This document shows positions 25,065 to 37,800 of a stretch of 64,000 nt of DNA, in pieces. The position numbers and the translations under genes were made by a program. Every line of letters starts with the position of its first letter. Positions within the stretch are counted from its first letter, which is position 1. The DNA lies in NCBI RefSeq assembly GCF_036588685.1, contig NC_086378.1, forward strand, positions 14,053,578 through 14,117,577, in the 5' to 3' direction. The notes below the pieces were generated by a model. The model did not search any database. It was not told the origin of the DNA and saw only the letters and a program-made list of their open reading frames with translations. This stretch comes from Mytilus trossulus. Its lineage: Eukaryota; Mollusca; Bivalvia; Mytilida; Mytilidae.

Positions 25065-25645
25065 TTTTTGTCGAGCCTTCGACTTTAGTCGAAAAAGCGA
25101 TACTAAGCGATCCTACATTCCGTCGGCGTCGGCGTCGTCGGCGGCGTCAACAAATATTCACTTTGTGGTTAAAGTTTTTGAAATTTTAATAACTTTCTTT
25201 AACTATACTGGATTTCTACCTAACTTTGACAGAAGCTTGTTTATAATCATAAGATTGTATCCAGAAGTAAATTTTGTAAAAATAAAATTCCATTTTTTCT
25301 GTATTTTACTATAAATGGACTTAGTTTTTTCTGCAGGGAAACAAAACATTCACTCTGTGGTTTAAAGTTTTTAGAATTTTAACAACTTTCTCCAACTATC
25401 CTGGGTTTGTACCAAACTTGAACAGAAGCTTGTTTATGATCATAAGATAATATCCAGAAGTAAATTTTGTAAAAATAAAATTCCATTTTTTCTGTATTTT
25501 ACTTATAAATGGACTTAGATTTTCTTACAATCATAAAATAGTAACAAGAGGAACATTTTATTGATTTTTTTCCTCATTGTTGTTGAGCCTGCGATTTACA
25601 GCAAAAATAGGCGAGACACTGGGTTCCGCGGAACCCTTACAAATT
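25065..25645. repeat. Repeat element with 194-bp internal tandem duplication
   Basis: Starts with a fold-back 'tttttgtcgagccttcgactttagtcgaaaaagcg' and a CGTCGGCG-rich stretch. Two 194-bp units follow (from about 25155 and 25349, 'attcact(t/c)tgtggtt...ataaatggacttag'). It closes with 'gttgagcctgcgatttacagcaaaaataggcgagac', which echoes the start. Confidence 0.6.
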
Positions 25646-25772
25646 TTATATGTAGAAAGCGAATATCAAACAAATAACAATTATGCGTTCTAACCATAAC
25701 TAAGACAAAGCTTTTCAAGCAAGCTTTCAATGTTTTCCAGAGCTGTTTGGGATAGTCTAAAAACAAAACAAA

Positions 25773-26327
25773 GGAGTAGGTCCAGTAAGACCTCTTTTTG
25801 ACCCCAACAAATAGCAGTTTTACAAAATTGTTTATATGTAAACTTTTAGTTATTTATTGGAAAGTAGAATGCTTCGGCTGCAAAAATATGGGCTCAGTGT
25901 TTTTGACAATACAATGCACAAATATATCGGGTACTAGCATCATTAAGTCATGCTAAATTACTGAAATCTTCACAATATTAGCATTTTTGTTAAATTTTAG
26001 ACGGTTTCCGTCTTTAATGAAAGTGGCCGCATTTGTGATCATTCTTAATATTGAAATGTAGTTAATACATAACATATATAAAGGTTGAGAATGAACACAG
26101 GACGCAGCGACTTTCATTTTTGACAAAAGCTATCTGAAAAGTTACATTTTTTGGCATATTTGATAGATTTTCGAAGCAATTTTAAAGAGTAAACCAGTTA
26201 AAATCTTTCACATAAAAACTAATTGAATCATTGAAATAGACACTTAAGTGTTTAAAAAGTGTCCAAAATCTTTCTTCAGATGAACCTGAAATTTGAGGTC
26301 AAAATCTGCCCTTACCGGACCTACTCC
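25773..26327. mobile_element. TIR MITE, copy 1 (uninterrupted)
   Basis: Ends GGAGTAGGTCCAGTAAG and (inverted) GGAGTAGGTCCGGTAAG. It is 555 bp with no ORF. The same element is at 28141-29400, where it is split by an insertion. Confidence 0.75.
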
Positions 26328-28140
26328 TTTCAGCTTTTCATGTTTTGACTGATTTGTTATTGTTATAACACAAACATTAATCATAGAGGTTAGACATGCC
26401 ACTCAATGCATTTAATGCGCTTTATTTTGTGATTGTCTGTAACAATGCTAGTGTAGTAATATGCCGGATATAATCAGTTTGTGTCATCTTAAGATCAGTT
26501 GTAGTTTCTCTTTGGACAAATTACGTTAGTAAATAACCTTTTCCTATGTTTCTCGTAAAAGCCGACTTTTAACTATATTTTCCATACATTTATAGAAATG
26601 TCAAATTGCGTGTGAGAATCCTCCAGTATGATGATAGACATTTTGTTGTTCGTTGATATTTATAGATAATAACCATATTTGATATCTGTCGGTATGTCTA
26701 ACAGGTATAACGATAAAATGTCAATTGTAAAAAGTTCGATGGGACTATTTTAAATTTTCATGACCAACAAATTACTTATTTACAATGTAAAATCTTTTAA
26801 ATCTACATTTGGCAGAACAATTTCATTTTAATTTTTGGAAACTTTTTCTTAATGGATTCGATTTAAATAACTTATTATTGAGTGATGAAGATATTATGAA
26901 TAATTTAAAAGTGTTCAGCAGCGGCTTATATTCTCCGCCATTCTGAATGGAATGAGTATGCTTTCACATGAAAGTTTGTTTTTTTGAAAATAATCTGTAC
27001 AATTGATGAAAAGTACCTATTCTGGTCATATTTTTTTTTTAATTCACAATATTTAAAGTAAGAATAAGTTTTATATTGAAAAAATAACTTTTGTTTTTAT
27101 CATTATATTATTCACGGAGGTGCTATTCTTCCTTTATAATATAGGTTTTTGATATTTGTAATTACTTAATCACTTTGTTTCGTCTATTCGTCTATTTGTG
27201 TATTGGAATAAGGACCTTGCTGACTTATACTGTAGACGTTCGTCTGGCGTACTTAATTACAATCCTGGTACATTTGATAACTAATTATACATCTTTTTTA
27301 ATTGAAATAATAGTTAAAATTTCTATTGCACTTTTCAATTTGAAAATAAGATAAATGAAAAAGTGGATATAACCAAAATTCCGAACTTTAATCGTGAAGT
27401 CCTTTATAACATGATGGAATACACCAAACGAATGATTTGCCTGTAACATTTTCTATTGATTGTGATTTTAAACCTTACTGACCATTGACCGGGGGTATAC
27501 TACTGTTGCCTTTATTCATCTGTATCCCCCCACACCCAAACATTATTCCACTGGTTTATCGGTGTGTTCACAAAACAAAGATTCCAGTTTGTCAAAATAT
27601 AATTAAGGGTTACATTGGTCGAATGTTGGCGATAGATTGATCGTTAATACTGTAGGAAATAAGGGGAAAATGTCTTAATTCCAAAATCAATGTATCGTGT
27701 TTGATATTGCTATTTCCTACTGTAAAAGCCTCGACTATGTGTATATTATACTTAAAACTATTGTCAAGGCGTCAACATATTCATATAACAGAATCCTGAA
27801 ATGAAACCTTACTATCAGAGCGAAAAGACCATATGACATTAGGAGGGCATATGCTCCTGACAACTTATCCAGATATTGAATGTGCAAGTCTATGTCTATC
27901 ATTATGAATAGACAAATAAGGGGTATAAGGTCAATAAGACAGAACCCTAATTCACAACAAAGAAACAAATAAGATATGAGCCACACAAGCAATCAATATA
28001 CTAAACACAAATAAGCTAGAATGGCAACTAAGATAACCCTGTGAACCTAACCTGACCACAGCGGATAATTTCAGATAAGCCACCAATGATTGTTAAAACA
28101 GGTTTCATCATACAATAGAAATTGTTTACAGATGGGAAAT
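26328..28140. other. Intergenic, one weak exon candidate
   Basis: Mostly AT-rich. A scrap of the hammerhead repeat is at 27228-27285 ('tgtagacgttcgtctggcgta...cctggtacatttgataact'). A possible orphan exon is at 27813-27946, listed separately. Confidence 0.45.
27813..27946 (-). CDS. Possible orphan exon encoding a hydrophobic segment
   Basis: On the minus strand a 134-base open stretch is bounded by an acceptor (pyrimidine-rich tract ending AATTAG) and a donor (GATA|GTAAGG). It would encode two hydrophobic stretches around YLDKLSGAYALL, vaguely like the TM9-TM10 part of SLC6 transporters. No partner exon was found nearby and AT-rich DNA gives hydrophobic ORFs by chance, so this is only a candidate. 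Confidence 0.15.
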
Positions 28141-29400
28141 GAGTAGGTTCAGTAAGACCCCTTTTTGGCCCCAAAATAAAGCAGTTTTACAAAAAATGTA
28201 ATCTTTTAGCTATTTACTGAAAAATAGAATGCTTCTGCTACATAAATATGGGCTGTTTTTTTTTACAATACAATGCTCATATATCGGGTACTAACATCAT
28301 CGAGTCATGCTAAATTACTGAAATCTTCACAATTTTAGCATTTTAGTTAAATTTTAGACGTTTTCCCTTTTAAATAAAAGTGGCCGTATTCGTACTCATT
28401 CATAATATTGAAATGTAAGTTCTATTTGATGATGATACATGACATATATAAAGGTTGAGGATGAACACAGATGTGGCCACTTTCATTTTTGACGGTATCG
28501 GGACCGTTCGCCCTAGTAACATGTTCACCTTGGGTCCGTTTGCCCAGAGTTCGTTCGCCCTACTAAAAAATATTAATATTCAGGGCATTGAAGTTGAATA
28601 AACTTAATCAGATATATTTCTATGGTATATATTCTTGAAATTTATGAACATGGAAATATCTAAAAGTTTATGGCTTGTTAAGGATCATTAATTTATTGTT
28701 TTATGACAAAATAATTCGGATCACTGCTAATTTTGATACCTGTCTTTTGATGGATTTATAATATAAAAAACAAATTTGTTTTGATAATATATTCAGCTTG
28801 AAATTAATTTAAAAAAAATGTACGAACTGTAAAACGGATTTACAAATCATTCATTAAAATACTCTGAGACTAGTCTAAGTTATACTGTATACATTAGTGA
28901 ATGACTGAATACAATTATCTTGTTAACAAATATCAACAAAGATAAATACATTGTATTCCTGTATTCTAAGTTGCAATCAAAGGGAAAATGATGAAATTGA
29001 TTGCGGCAATATCAATATTCGGTGATTTTTTCAACAAACTTCAACATATTTTATTCAAATACTTAAAATTATGCCACTAGACAACAATTAGTAAAAAATA
29101 AAAATCAGGGCGAAAGGACCCTGGGCGAACAGGTATCAGGGCGAACGTGAATTAGGGCGTACGGACCCGGATTAATTTTTGACAATAACAATCTGAAAAG
29201 TGACGTTTTTTGTCATATTAGAAAGATTTTTCATATTTAAGCTTGATTTGGAGCGTTTTAAATGACTTAATCAGTTTAAATCTTTCATATACACTAATTG
29301 AATCAATTGAAATAGACACTTTGGTGTTTAAAAAGTCCAAAATCTTTTGTTAGATGAACCTGAAATTTGAGGCGAAAATCGTCCCTTACCGGACCTACTC
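28141..29400. mobile_element. TIR MITE, copy 2, split by another element
   Basis: Ends GAGTAGGTTCAGTAAG and (inverted) GAGTAGGTCCGGTAAG. It aligns along its whole length with 25773-26327 except for a 690-bp insertion (28494-29174 plus one target copy). Confidence 0.75.
28494..29174. mobile_element. MITE nested inside the TIR MITE
   Basis: The 681-bp insertion has imperfect inverted ends rich in 'cgttcgccct' (left TCGGGACCGTTCGCCCT, right inverted TCCGGGTCCGTACGCCCT). It is flanked by ATTTTTGAC on both sides, a 9-bp target duplication (8 bp if one A belongs to the element). A 9-bp duplication suggests a Mutator-like mover and 8 bp would suggest hAT. No ORF. Confidence 0.75.
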
Positions 29401-31737
29401 TTTAGGAATAGATATTGATGTTATCTTACTTACTGGTAGTGGTACAAATGTGTTTATCCATGGCTAAAAAATGAGATATTATCAAAAATTAAAGAACATA
29501 CTGCATTAAATTATTAGTTTTGAATTGCTACAGGTTGATCTCAGGTGAAGATCATATTAACATAGTGAACTCACTTTACAAGTGATATGTTTAGCTGGCT
29601 ATAAAACAAGGTTCAATTCACCATTTTCATCAAGTTATTGTTAATTGAACATAGTAAAGTTGGTTGTTAAATGTCCAGCGGCAAATATAACAACCATATC
29701 CTGATAATGTGAAATAACTAGCATTGTAGATCATTACTGTACAGTGAACTCCTTAACAAGTAAGAGGTTTAGCTAGCTATGAAACCAGGTTCAATTCACC
29801 ATTTTCTACATAAGAAATGCCTGTACCAAGGGAGGAGTATGATAGTTCTTATTCCTTTGTTTAATGTGTTTAAGCTTTTGTTGCTGCCATTTGATTAGTG
29901 ACTTTCTGTTTTGATTTTTCATTAGTGTTCAGTATTTTTATAATTTTACTTTTTACTTACTCGACTAAAGATTACAAAATGAACAATGATATACTGTCAT
30001 TCTTCCTTTCCGATGCAAAGAAAATAAAGACACAGTCGAAAGGAAACAAGATATTTATTTTCAACAAACGATTAAAGATAAAAGGATAACTACATTAAAA
30101 TCATATAACCCTGAATAAAATGTTTTTACTGTCAAATGTAAAATTAACTTTTGAAAAAACATCTTAATAAAACTTCAGTATCTGTCTATAAAGAGATTTT
30201 CACATAAAATTCTTTAAAAAATGTAACATGCAATATTAGTAATTAACAAATGTGGATCCATTTCAAAACAATTTACTTAAATAAAGCTTAATATAGTGTC
30301 GAATAAAACTGCTACAGATCTTGAAATGCAAGATTTTTTTTCTGAATGTCTGCAGACATTTTTACAGAGTAAAACATTATAAAAACATATATACACATAA
30401 TTCATTGTCTAACATTATGATTGTTTTGGCTTCTGAGCAGAAGATTCAGATAAAACGTTAGAGATATAATATAACACTTTACAATACTTGACTGTACATT
30501 ATATTTCATGTTAATAATTGGCCTACATTTTATTGATTGTATTTTCTGTGTAAATAATTGAAGAAGCTCTAGCATTAGTGCAAATGATACATGATATTAA
30601 ATATAGTAATATACAAATATTAAACTATGAGTAATAATTACAGAATTATTTTTTTCTCTTCAATAAATATGTTATTTTTATACTGGCCTTTTTTTTAAAG
30701 GACAGTCCATAAAGATATAAAATAAAATCCATTGCCTTAAAATTTAAATTAAAAATATAAATAAAAGAAGTGTTTTGCAATAAGATCTTTTGAGGTAGTC
30801 TCGTTTTACAGGGTTTTTAATTTCTTAATTATGCGTAGATATTGCAATAATATACAAAAACAACAATTGTTTATCAATTCTTATAACTGCTGTTTTGAAA
30901 TCAGTCACTGAAAGGATATACAAAAGTTTGTGTAAAACATTTTTATTTTTCTAAATATTTCAAATTTTTATCTGAAGAAGCATTATTTAAATAATCGAAT
31001 TTTCAAATCTGATTCAGAACAACTACTAGATTTTTCAAAATATATACAATGATACTATCTTCTTTGAACATTTTGATTTATGGTCATAAAAATCCTTTAC
31101 TTTAAAATTCGATAAAAATTATTTTTTCTAATGAAAAAAATCACTAATCTTCAATTCCAAAACACTTCCTACATTTTCATGTAAGGTTTTGCAATAAAAT
31201 AAAACATTTTCAACAATGAAATGAAAATAAATATAAATATCCATTTAAAATAAAATAAATTCAATAGATAACTTCGTCTCTTTCTGTCTTACACAATTTC
31301 CTTGGCGCCATAACTGAATGCCTATTAATTGGGAAAACAAACAAAAATCTCATTTTATCTATTTTTTCTTATTTGCATAAAATTTAAAAAAAACAGTTTT
31401 TGGTATTGTCATGGATTTCAGAAAATAAAAATACAATTTTTCAGTAAAACAAAATGAAAATGGAAAATAATAAATCTATAAAAATATGACTAAATTACAT
31501 GTCTTTTAACTATAAAAACTGAATAACATGGCAAATAAAAAATAAACTAAAACAGACTGATAAATAAGATAAATATATAGCTCAAGTGTTGATAAAATCA
31601 GAAATAAAATCTATTCTTTAAAATATGTGATACTGGATTTCAATCAGATCTGGTCCTCCACCATTTAATAAACATTTGATACTGGATCCTTGTTTGACAA
31701 CATCTGACCTTTGATATACATTTGATTGGGCATTGTC
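29401..31737. other. Downstream flank and probable 3' UTR region of the scramblase gene
   Basis: Very AT-rich, no coding signal. On the minus strand an ATTAAA lies about 70 bases after the scramblase stop (31664-31669) and an AATAAA at 30942-30947; either could set the transcript end. Positions 29520-29960 hold dispersed repeat fragments ('taacaagtaagaggtttagctagctat...', 'ttttgttgctgccatttgattagtgactttctg'). Confidence 0.5.
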
Positions 31738-31829
31738 TTATTGTTTGTTTCTTTCGAAGTAGTTGAAATCAATAAGGAACGTGGCTCCTAATAACAATGT
31801 TTTCTTCATCACATCTAGATCTTGAGGAA
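31738..31829 (-). CDS. Scramblase exon 6 (stop codon)
   Basis: A 92-base exon finishing the loop and encoding the C-terminal helix (KKTLLLGATFLIDFNYFER), then NKQ and TAA at 31738-31740. The acceptor is GGTTTCAG. The short hydrophilic tail after the helix is usual for the family. Confidence 0.9.
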
Positions 31830-34800
31830 CTGAAACCATTAATGCATTATACAACATTTTGATATAGTGATGTGTTTACGTAAATATCTTAGAACATTTT
31901 TAAATGATAAATTAAACAAGAATATGTGTCCATAGAACACCATGCACTGCTTGACCATAATTTTCCATGTTCAGTGATCTCTGGGAACATTTTACATCTT
32001 CATGTACATGTGCACTAAGTTTCAAGTTGATGTGACTACAACTCTATAATAAACTACTGGGGATTCATTTATTTTTGTAGGTACCAATTTTCGTGGTTTG
32101 AGGAAAACTTGCATATTCGTAGATATTATATTTTATGGTTTTGACAAAGTATATATCATTCCTTTAGAAAATTTGTAATTCATTGTGCATATTGAAATTT
32201 ATAGTTCCCCTGTACCCACGAAAGCCACGAAAATTGGTATCCAACAAATATTAATGAATCCACAGTACCTTTACTAAAATATTTTACCAATATTGGACAA
32301 ACACACAGACCAAAAACATAATACCCCTCTACTACTGTAGACAGGGCTGTTAACTTACATGTGACTTTGAAATCGTTAACAGCTCCACAGATTTCTCGAC
32401 AGCCTCCCCAGTGTTTGATGATTTGTCCGATCTCATGACCTTTCTGGGCATCTACAACCTGAAATAAAATAAGTCAAATATCAACACATATTTACAATTT
32501 GTCCAATCTCATGACCTTTCTGGGCATCTACAACCTGAAATAAAATAAGTCAAATATCAACACATATTTACAATTTGTCCGATCTCATGACCTTTTTGGG
32601 CATCTACAACCTGAAATAAAATAAGTCAAATATCAACACATATTTACAATTTGTCCAATCTCATTACCTTTCTGGGCATCTACAACCTGAAATAAAATAA
32701 GTCAAATATCAACACATATTTACAATTTGTCCGATCTCATGACCTTTCTGGGCATCTACAACCTGAAATAAAATAAGTCAAATATCAACACATATTTACA
32801 ATTTGTCCAATCTCATGACCTTTCTGGGCATCTACAACCTGAAATAAAATAAGTCAAATATGAACACATATTTACAATTTGTCCAATCTTGTGACCTTTT
32901 TGGGCATCTACAACCTGAAATAAAATAAGTCAAATATCAACACATATTTACAATTTGTCCAATCTCGTGACCTTTTTGGGCATCTACAACCTGAAATAAA
33001 ATAAGTCAAATATCAACACATATTTACAATTTGTCCGATCTCATGACCTTTCTGGGCATCTACAACCTGAAATAAAATAAGTCAAATATCAACACATATT
33101 TACAATTTGTCCAATCTCATGACCTTTTTGGGCATCTACAACCTGAAATAAAATAAGTCAAATATCAACACATATTTACAATTTTATATATTGATATTAA
33201 ATTTAAACATTGTTTTACAAGTATTATAAGCACAACTCAATTCTATCCAGAACCAGGATGCAAACATTAGAAGCATTAGGTGGGGATTAATGGCTTGATT
33301 TGCAAATTAAACAAGCATTCTGAGAGTGTTGCATGGTAATACATATAGTCCCCTACTGGTAAAAAAATCATTGGTATGAACAAAATTCTTACTTGATCTA
33401 TAACTTGTCATGGTGTATTTAACTACATAAAAATATCAAGTCAATAACTTCAATCATGACGGTAAAACTGTTGAAACCTGATTATTTAAGAGATTTTTTT
33501 TTATGTCCAAAGATCATAACTCTGCACAAAATCATCAGACTAGAACACAATTCCAACCAGATCTGTAATTAGTTATAATAAAGCTATAATATACTAATTA
33601 TTAAATCAATATCTTCAAGAATGACAAAAAAAAAAGTGTGAAAAACTGATTATTTTAGTGAATATACACATGGCCGTGGCAATGAAAATCATTTGCTAAC
33701 ACTCAGAATAAATTTGAATATCATGGCCAGCCATGTGTAAATTTAAAACAAATCTATGGTTTCAATGAATTATTTATTAAATGAAATATATATCCTTTAT
33801 CAAAAATAGTCATGGCTTGTGTTTTTATTAGGGAGATGACTATTAAGAACCCAGATGCACACTATGACTTTTTAAACCATACACTGTGCTTTAGGCACAA
33901 AACATTCATCTTTTGAGAGGCATTGGGGTCAATGGTTTGATTTGCAAGTTTTTTTTAAAAAAGCAGATCTTTGAAGACAAGTGAAGAAAAATGGTAAAAG
34001 TTTGTTTCTATTGAAAAGTCGCAGAAAAAATGAGTCTGACTCTCTAAACCTTCACTACCATACAACAACAGACACAAAATTTTTCTTACAACATGTTCGT
34101 AAACCCTGCCAAGTGCAGTTTCTAAATACAAAGTTACTGTGTCAACTTTAGCCTTGGTAAAAATTGAATAAATCATATCCTTAACCACACTGACAGCCAA
34201 GTTTACGTGCTACAGACATCATTACTACATGAACTACTGTCACATTCAGCATACGGTTGTCATCACAATTCCATCCTCTAACAACCAAAGTATTGCCATT
34301 GGTTGTCATTTTTATGAATGAACAATCGTTATACCTCATAGTCCAAACCTGTGATGCATTAATGAAAGTAAAATATTGACAGGTTCACATTTATGTACAG
34401 GGATATGTCAAACACAGGGTTGACACCTAGTTATTGCATGTTGTGAAATATGTTGATATTCAAAGGTCAATCATTTCTCATTACTTTACTTGAGATATAA
34501 TTTGAATTGGTGTTTTGAAGAGGAATAGAAATGAGCATTGGGTTACGTCAATAAGAGCATGGGTAATTTATATCTATTGTTAAAAGAATTATTTTTTATA
34601 ATTGTTTAAATAAACCAATTTTTCAAGACGTTTCGGCCAATGGCCTTCTTCAGTTCTTTATTTTTCCTCTCAACTACATGGCTGACATTACATTCAATCA
34701 TTTTTGAAAACAATTATTTTTTACATCTGATAAAAAAAATCAAAGTCAAAGAGCAGATTGCTCTGAGGGCAATACAAGCATGGGTAATTTATATTTAATG

Positions 34801-37800
34801 TTAAGAATTATTTTTTACATCTGATAAAAAAGTCAAAGAGCAGATTGCTCTGAGGAATACAATTGCCATTATTTCATTGACACATGTTTGTATGTACAAA
34901 TGTAGCTGGATAATATTATTTTCAAAACTAATTCAACTGCACATGTAAAATGTAATTTAAGTAATCTGTATATTTATAAAATAGCCAATCTCGAATACAA
35001 ATGTATGAACAATGTACTTAGAACTATTGTGTTTTATTTTTGTACCATCAATTCTAAGTTTACTTTCCACAGCAGTCACTGAGACTCAGAGTGAGAGAAG
35101 GTATTACACTTCATATCTTATCACCTATTTTCCTACGTTAATTGTAGGAGGAACCCCATTCTTTACTCTTCAAAGATTTAATTTCCTTTAGGTCAGTGGT
35201 CATGAGTCCTTTCTGTACACATTCCTCGGTTTAAATTGTGATCGTTTTTAATATAATACGACGTTTATCGACAGATCGAGTTAATTTTTCTCAACGAGTT
35301 GAATCGTTATGATTCAGAATTGAAGGTAGTTACTTTGAGAAGGGAGACAACTCAAAACAAGTTATGGAAGACTCCATTTTGTCTGAAGGGGTGTTGTAGT
35401 TAAACCTTTACGATGTGGACTACATATATTTTAAATTATATGATGCATATGATTTAAAATTATGCATCAACAATAACCCTCCATAGCGGACATACATAGA
35501 AAGGATCCTATGAGTTTTAAATTAATCAGTTGATTTGGGAATCCAGAGCAACCATTCAATCTAACGACCTAGATGGTTCTCTATTTCTTTATAAAAGTAC
35601 AATATCAAATATCAGTTTCATAATGGTGAAATATAAGAAAAACTCCAGTTCAGGTCTTATTTGACAGAAATAGATTTATCGAAATTCAGAGAATGCATTT
35701 TATCAAAACTGTGGAATTCCCTCTGACCTGTTTCTAAATTTATAAAAACACTAAATATAAATACTGCTTAAATCTGATTTTCCCTGTTGTTAAAAACACG
35801 CATATAAGTCAAGGGAAATATCAAACATGAAGGTTATGAAAAGAACATAACAGGAGAGTTGTTAAAGTTGTTAAGACAATCATAAGAATCTGAGATGTTC
35901 CTTAATGTTTAGATTAAAACGGTTTATGTGAGGGCATGGCTCTGAGCCAATGGTATAAGTCTACAGATTGCTTGAGAGCAATCGTATCCCAAAAATTGCA
36001 ACAAGCATTTGTTTCTGATGTTAATTATTATTTATTTCAATATAAATTCTTTTATTATAATATAAAATCATGACACCTATATTTAAGGCAGATTAAATAA
36101 GTAATATTTTAGGATAACTCATTTTTTTTTAAGCAGGTAATTTTGTTATCTATCTGGCTACACAGATAAATAGTTAGGTAACTTCTAAATATCTTTGCAA
36201 AACAACACTTTTCTTACAAAAGAAGATTGCATTCTTTAAGTGTCTATAGACATTTTAAGTGTTTGGAGAACATGTCTTCTTCAAGTGATTAAAACTAGCA
36301 GAATCAATACTTGTGCTGATTTTTAAGTAAATAGACCACACCATAATCAAACTGTACTCTTGTAAAAACTTTTTGGATCATTTCCGTGATATATTTCAAT
36401 ATCAAAAGGTCATCTAATAAAATTAAATTTGTGATGAAGAGAATAATTAATGGACAGATTTAAAGCTTTCATCTGGGTGTTTATTTAATGAAAGAATATT
36501 ATTCCTGATGGAATGTACCTTATTTAATGTGCAGCTTAATTGCTAAATATCGTAAAACTTACAGGATATATATACTACAAGACCTTGCTTATCGCTATTC
36601 TGAGTCGCTATTATAGACAAAATGTAGTCTCAGCAATCAAATAAATCGGAAAATTATCTTTCCCTCTTATGTAACAATTTACTTCAGTCACTTACAGAAC
36701 ACATGGTTTAGGTATATGGAGTCATATATATCTTTAAAATTTTCACTTATTTAATGATCCTTATCGAGTTCTGTGAAATTTTCACACATTCAATGACCCT
36801 ACAGAATCATCTGTATCAACATAAAAAATTAGAAGTACAAATATCACAAATGCCAAAAAACATGATAAAAACACAGCTAATATCATATGGTCATATATTA
36901 GGTCTCTTACTTGGAAAGTGATATCTGTACATGGACAACAAAAGCAACATTCTCCTATAATGTGGAACACAGGGGTGTTCTGTGCGTCATGGACTTCAAA
37001 CTTTGGCTTCCAAGGGGTCCATCTGAAAAAATAGGGAGTAAAAGCTGTACAAATATGTCACACATTGTTTACTTCTTAATTTTTGAACTGCTAATCATAA
37101 ATGTATCTATAGAAAGGCCTTGTGGACTCATGTCCATTTCCGGCATGAAACATATGTGTTTGTATGTATGTATGTTTAAATGCTCTTAAGCACCTACAAT
37201 AATTACTTGGGGTCTTAATTTGTTTAATTTCTGGATGAGACAGTACCATATGTGTGTATATAATCTTACTGAAATGCATTTGGGGGCTTAATATTATGTC
37301 ACTTCCTATATGATATGTGTGTATGCATGTGTACTTGTATGGATAAGGCTCACAGCTGTTTAACATCTCCTACAGAAAGGCCTGTGGCTACATTCCCTTC
37401 CCTGTCATAAATGTGACCTACTGAATTAAGACTATTTACTGGATTTGTTATCTCGTAAGCAACACAACAGGTGCCAAATGTGGAGCAGGATCTGCTTACC
37501 CTTCCAGAGCACCTGAGATCACCCCTAGTTTTTTGTGGGGTTTGTGTTGTTTATTCTTTAGTTTTCTATGTTGTGTCATGTGTACTTTTGTTTGTTTGTC
37601 TGTTTGTCAATTTTTAGCCATGGTGTTTTCGATTGATGAGTTTGACTGTCCCTCTTTCGGACTCATTATGTCCATTTCCTGTAGGTAACAGTACTATTTG
37701 TGTGTATGTACGTGTTTTTGTATATGTGTGTTTCAATATATAAAAGACTTACAGCCGTTTAACACCTCCTACAGAAAGGCCTGTTGGGACTCATTATGTC

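Noticed and set aside
36782..37366. Overlapping ORFs on both strands near 37 kb
   Set aside because: The minus-strand one contains scramblase exon 4; the others are shadows in repeat-derived intron.
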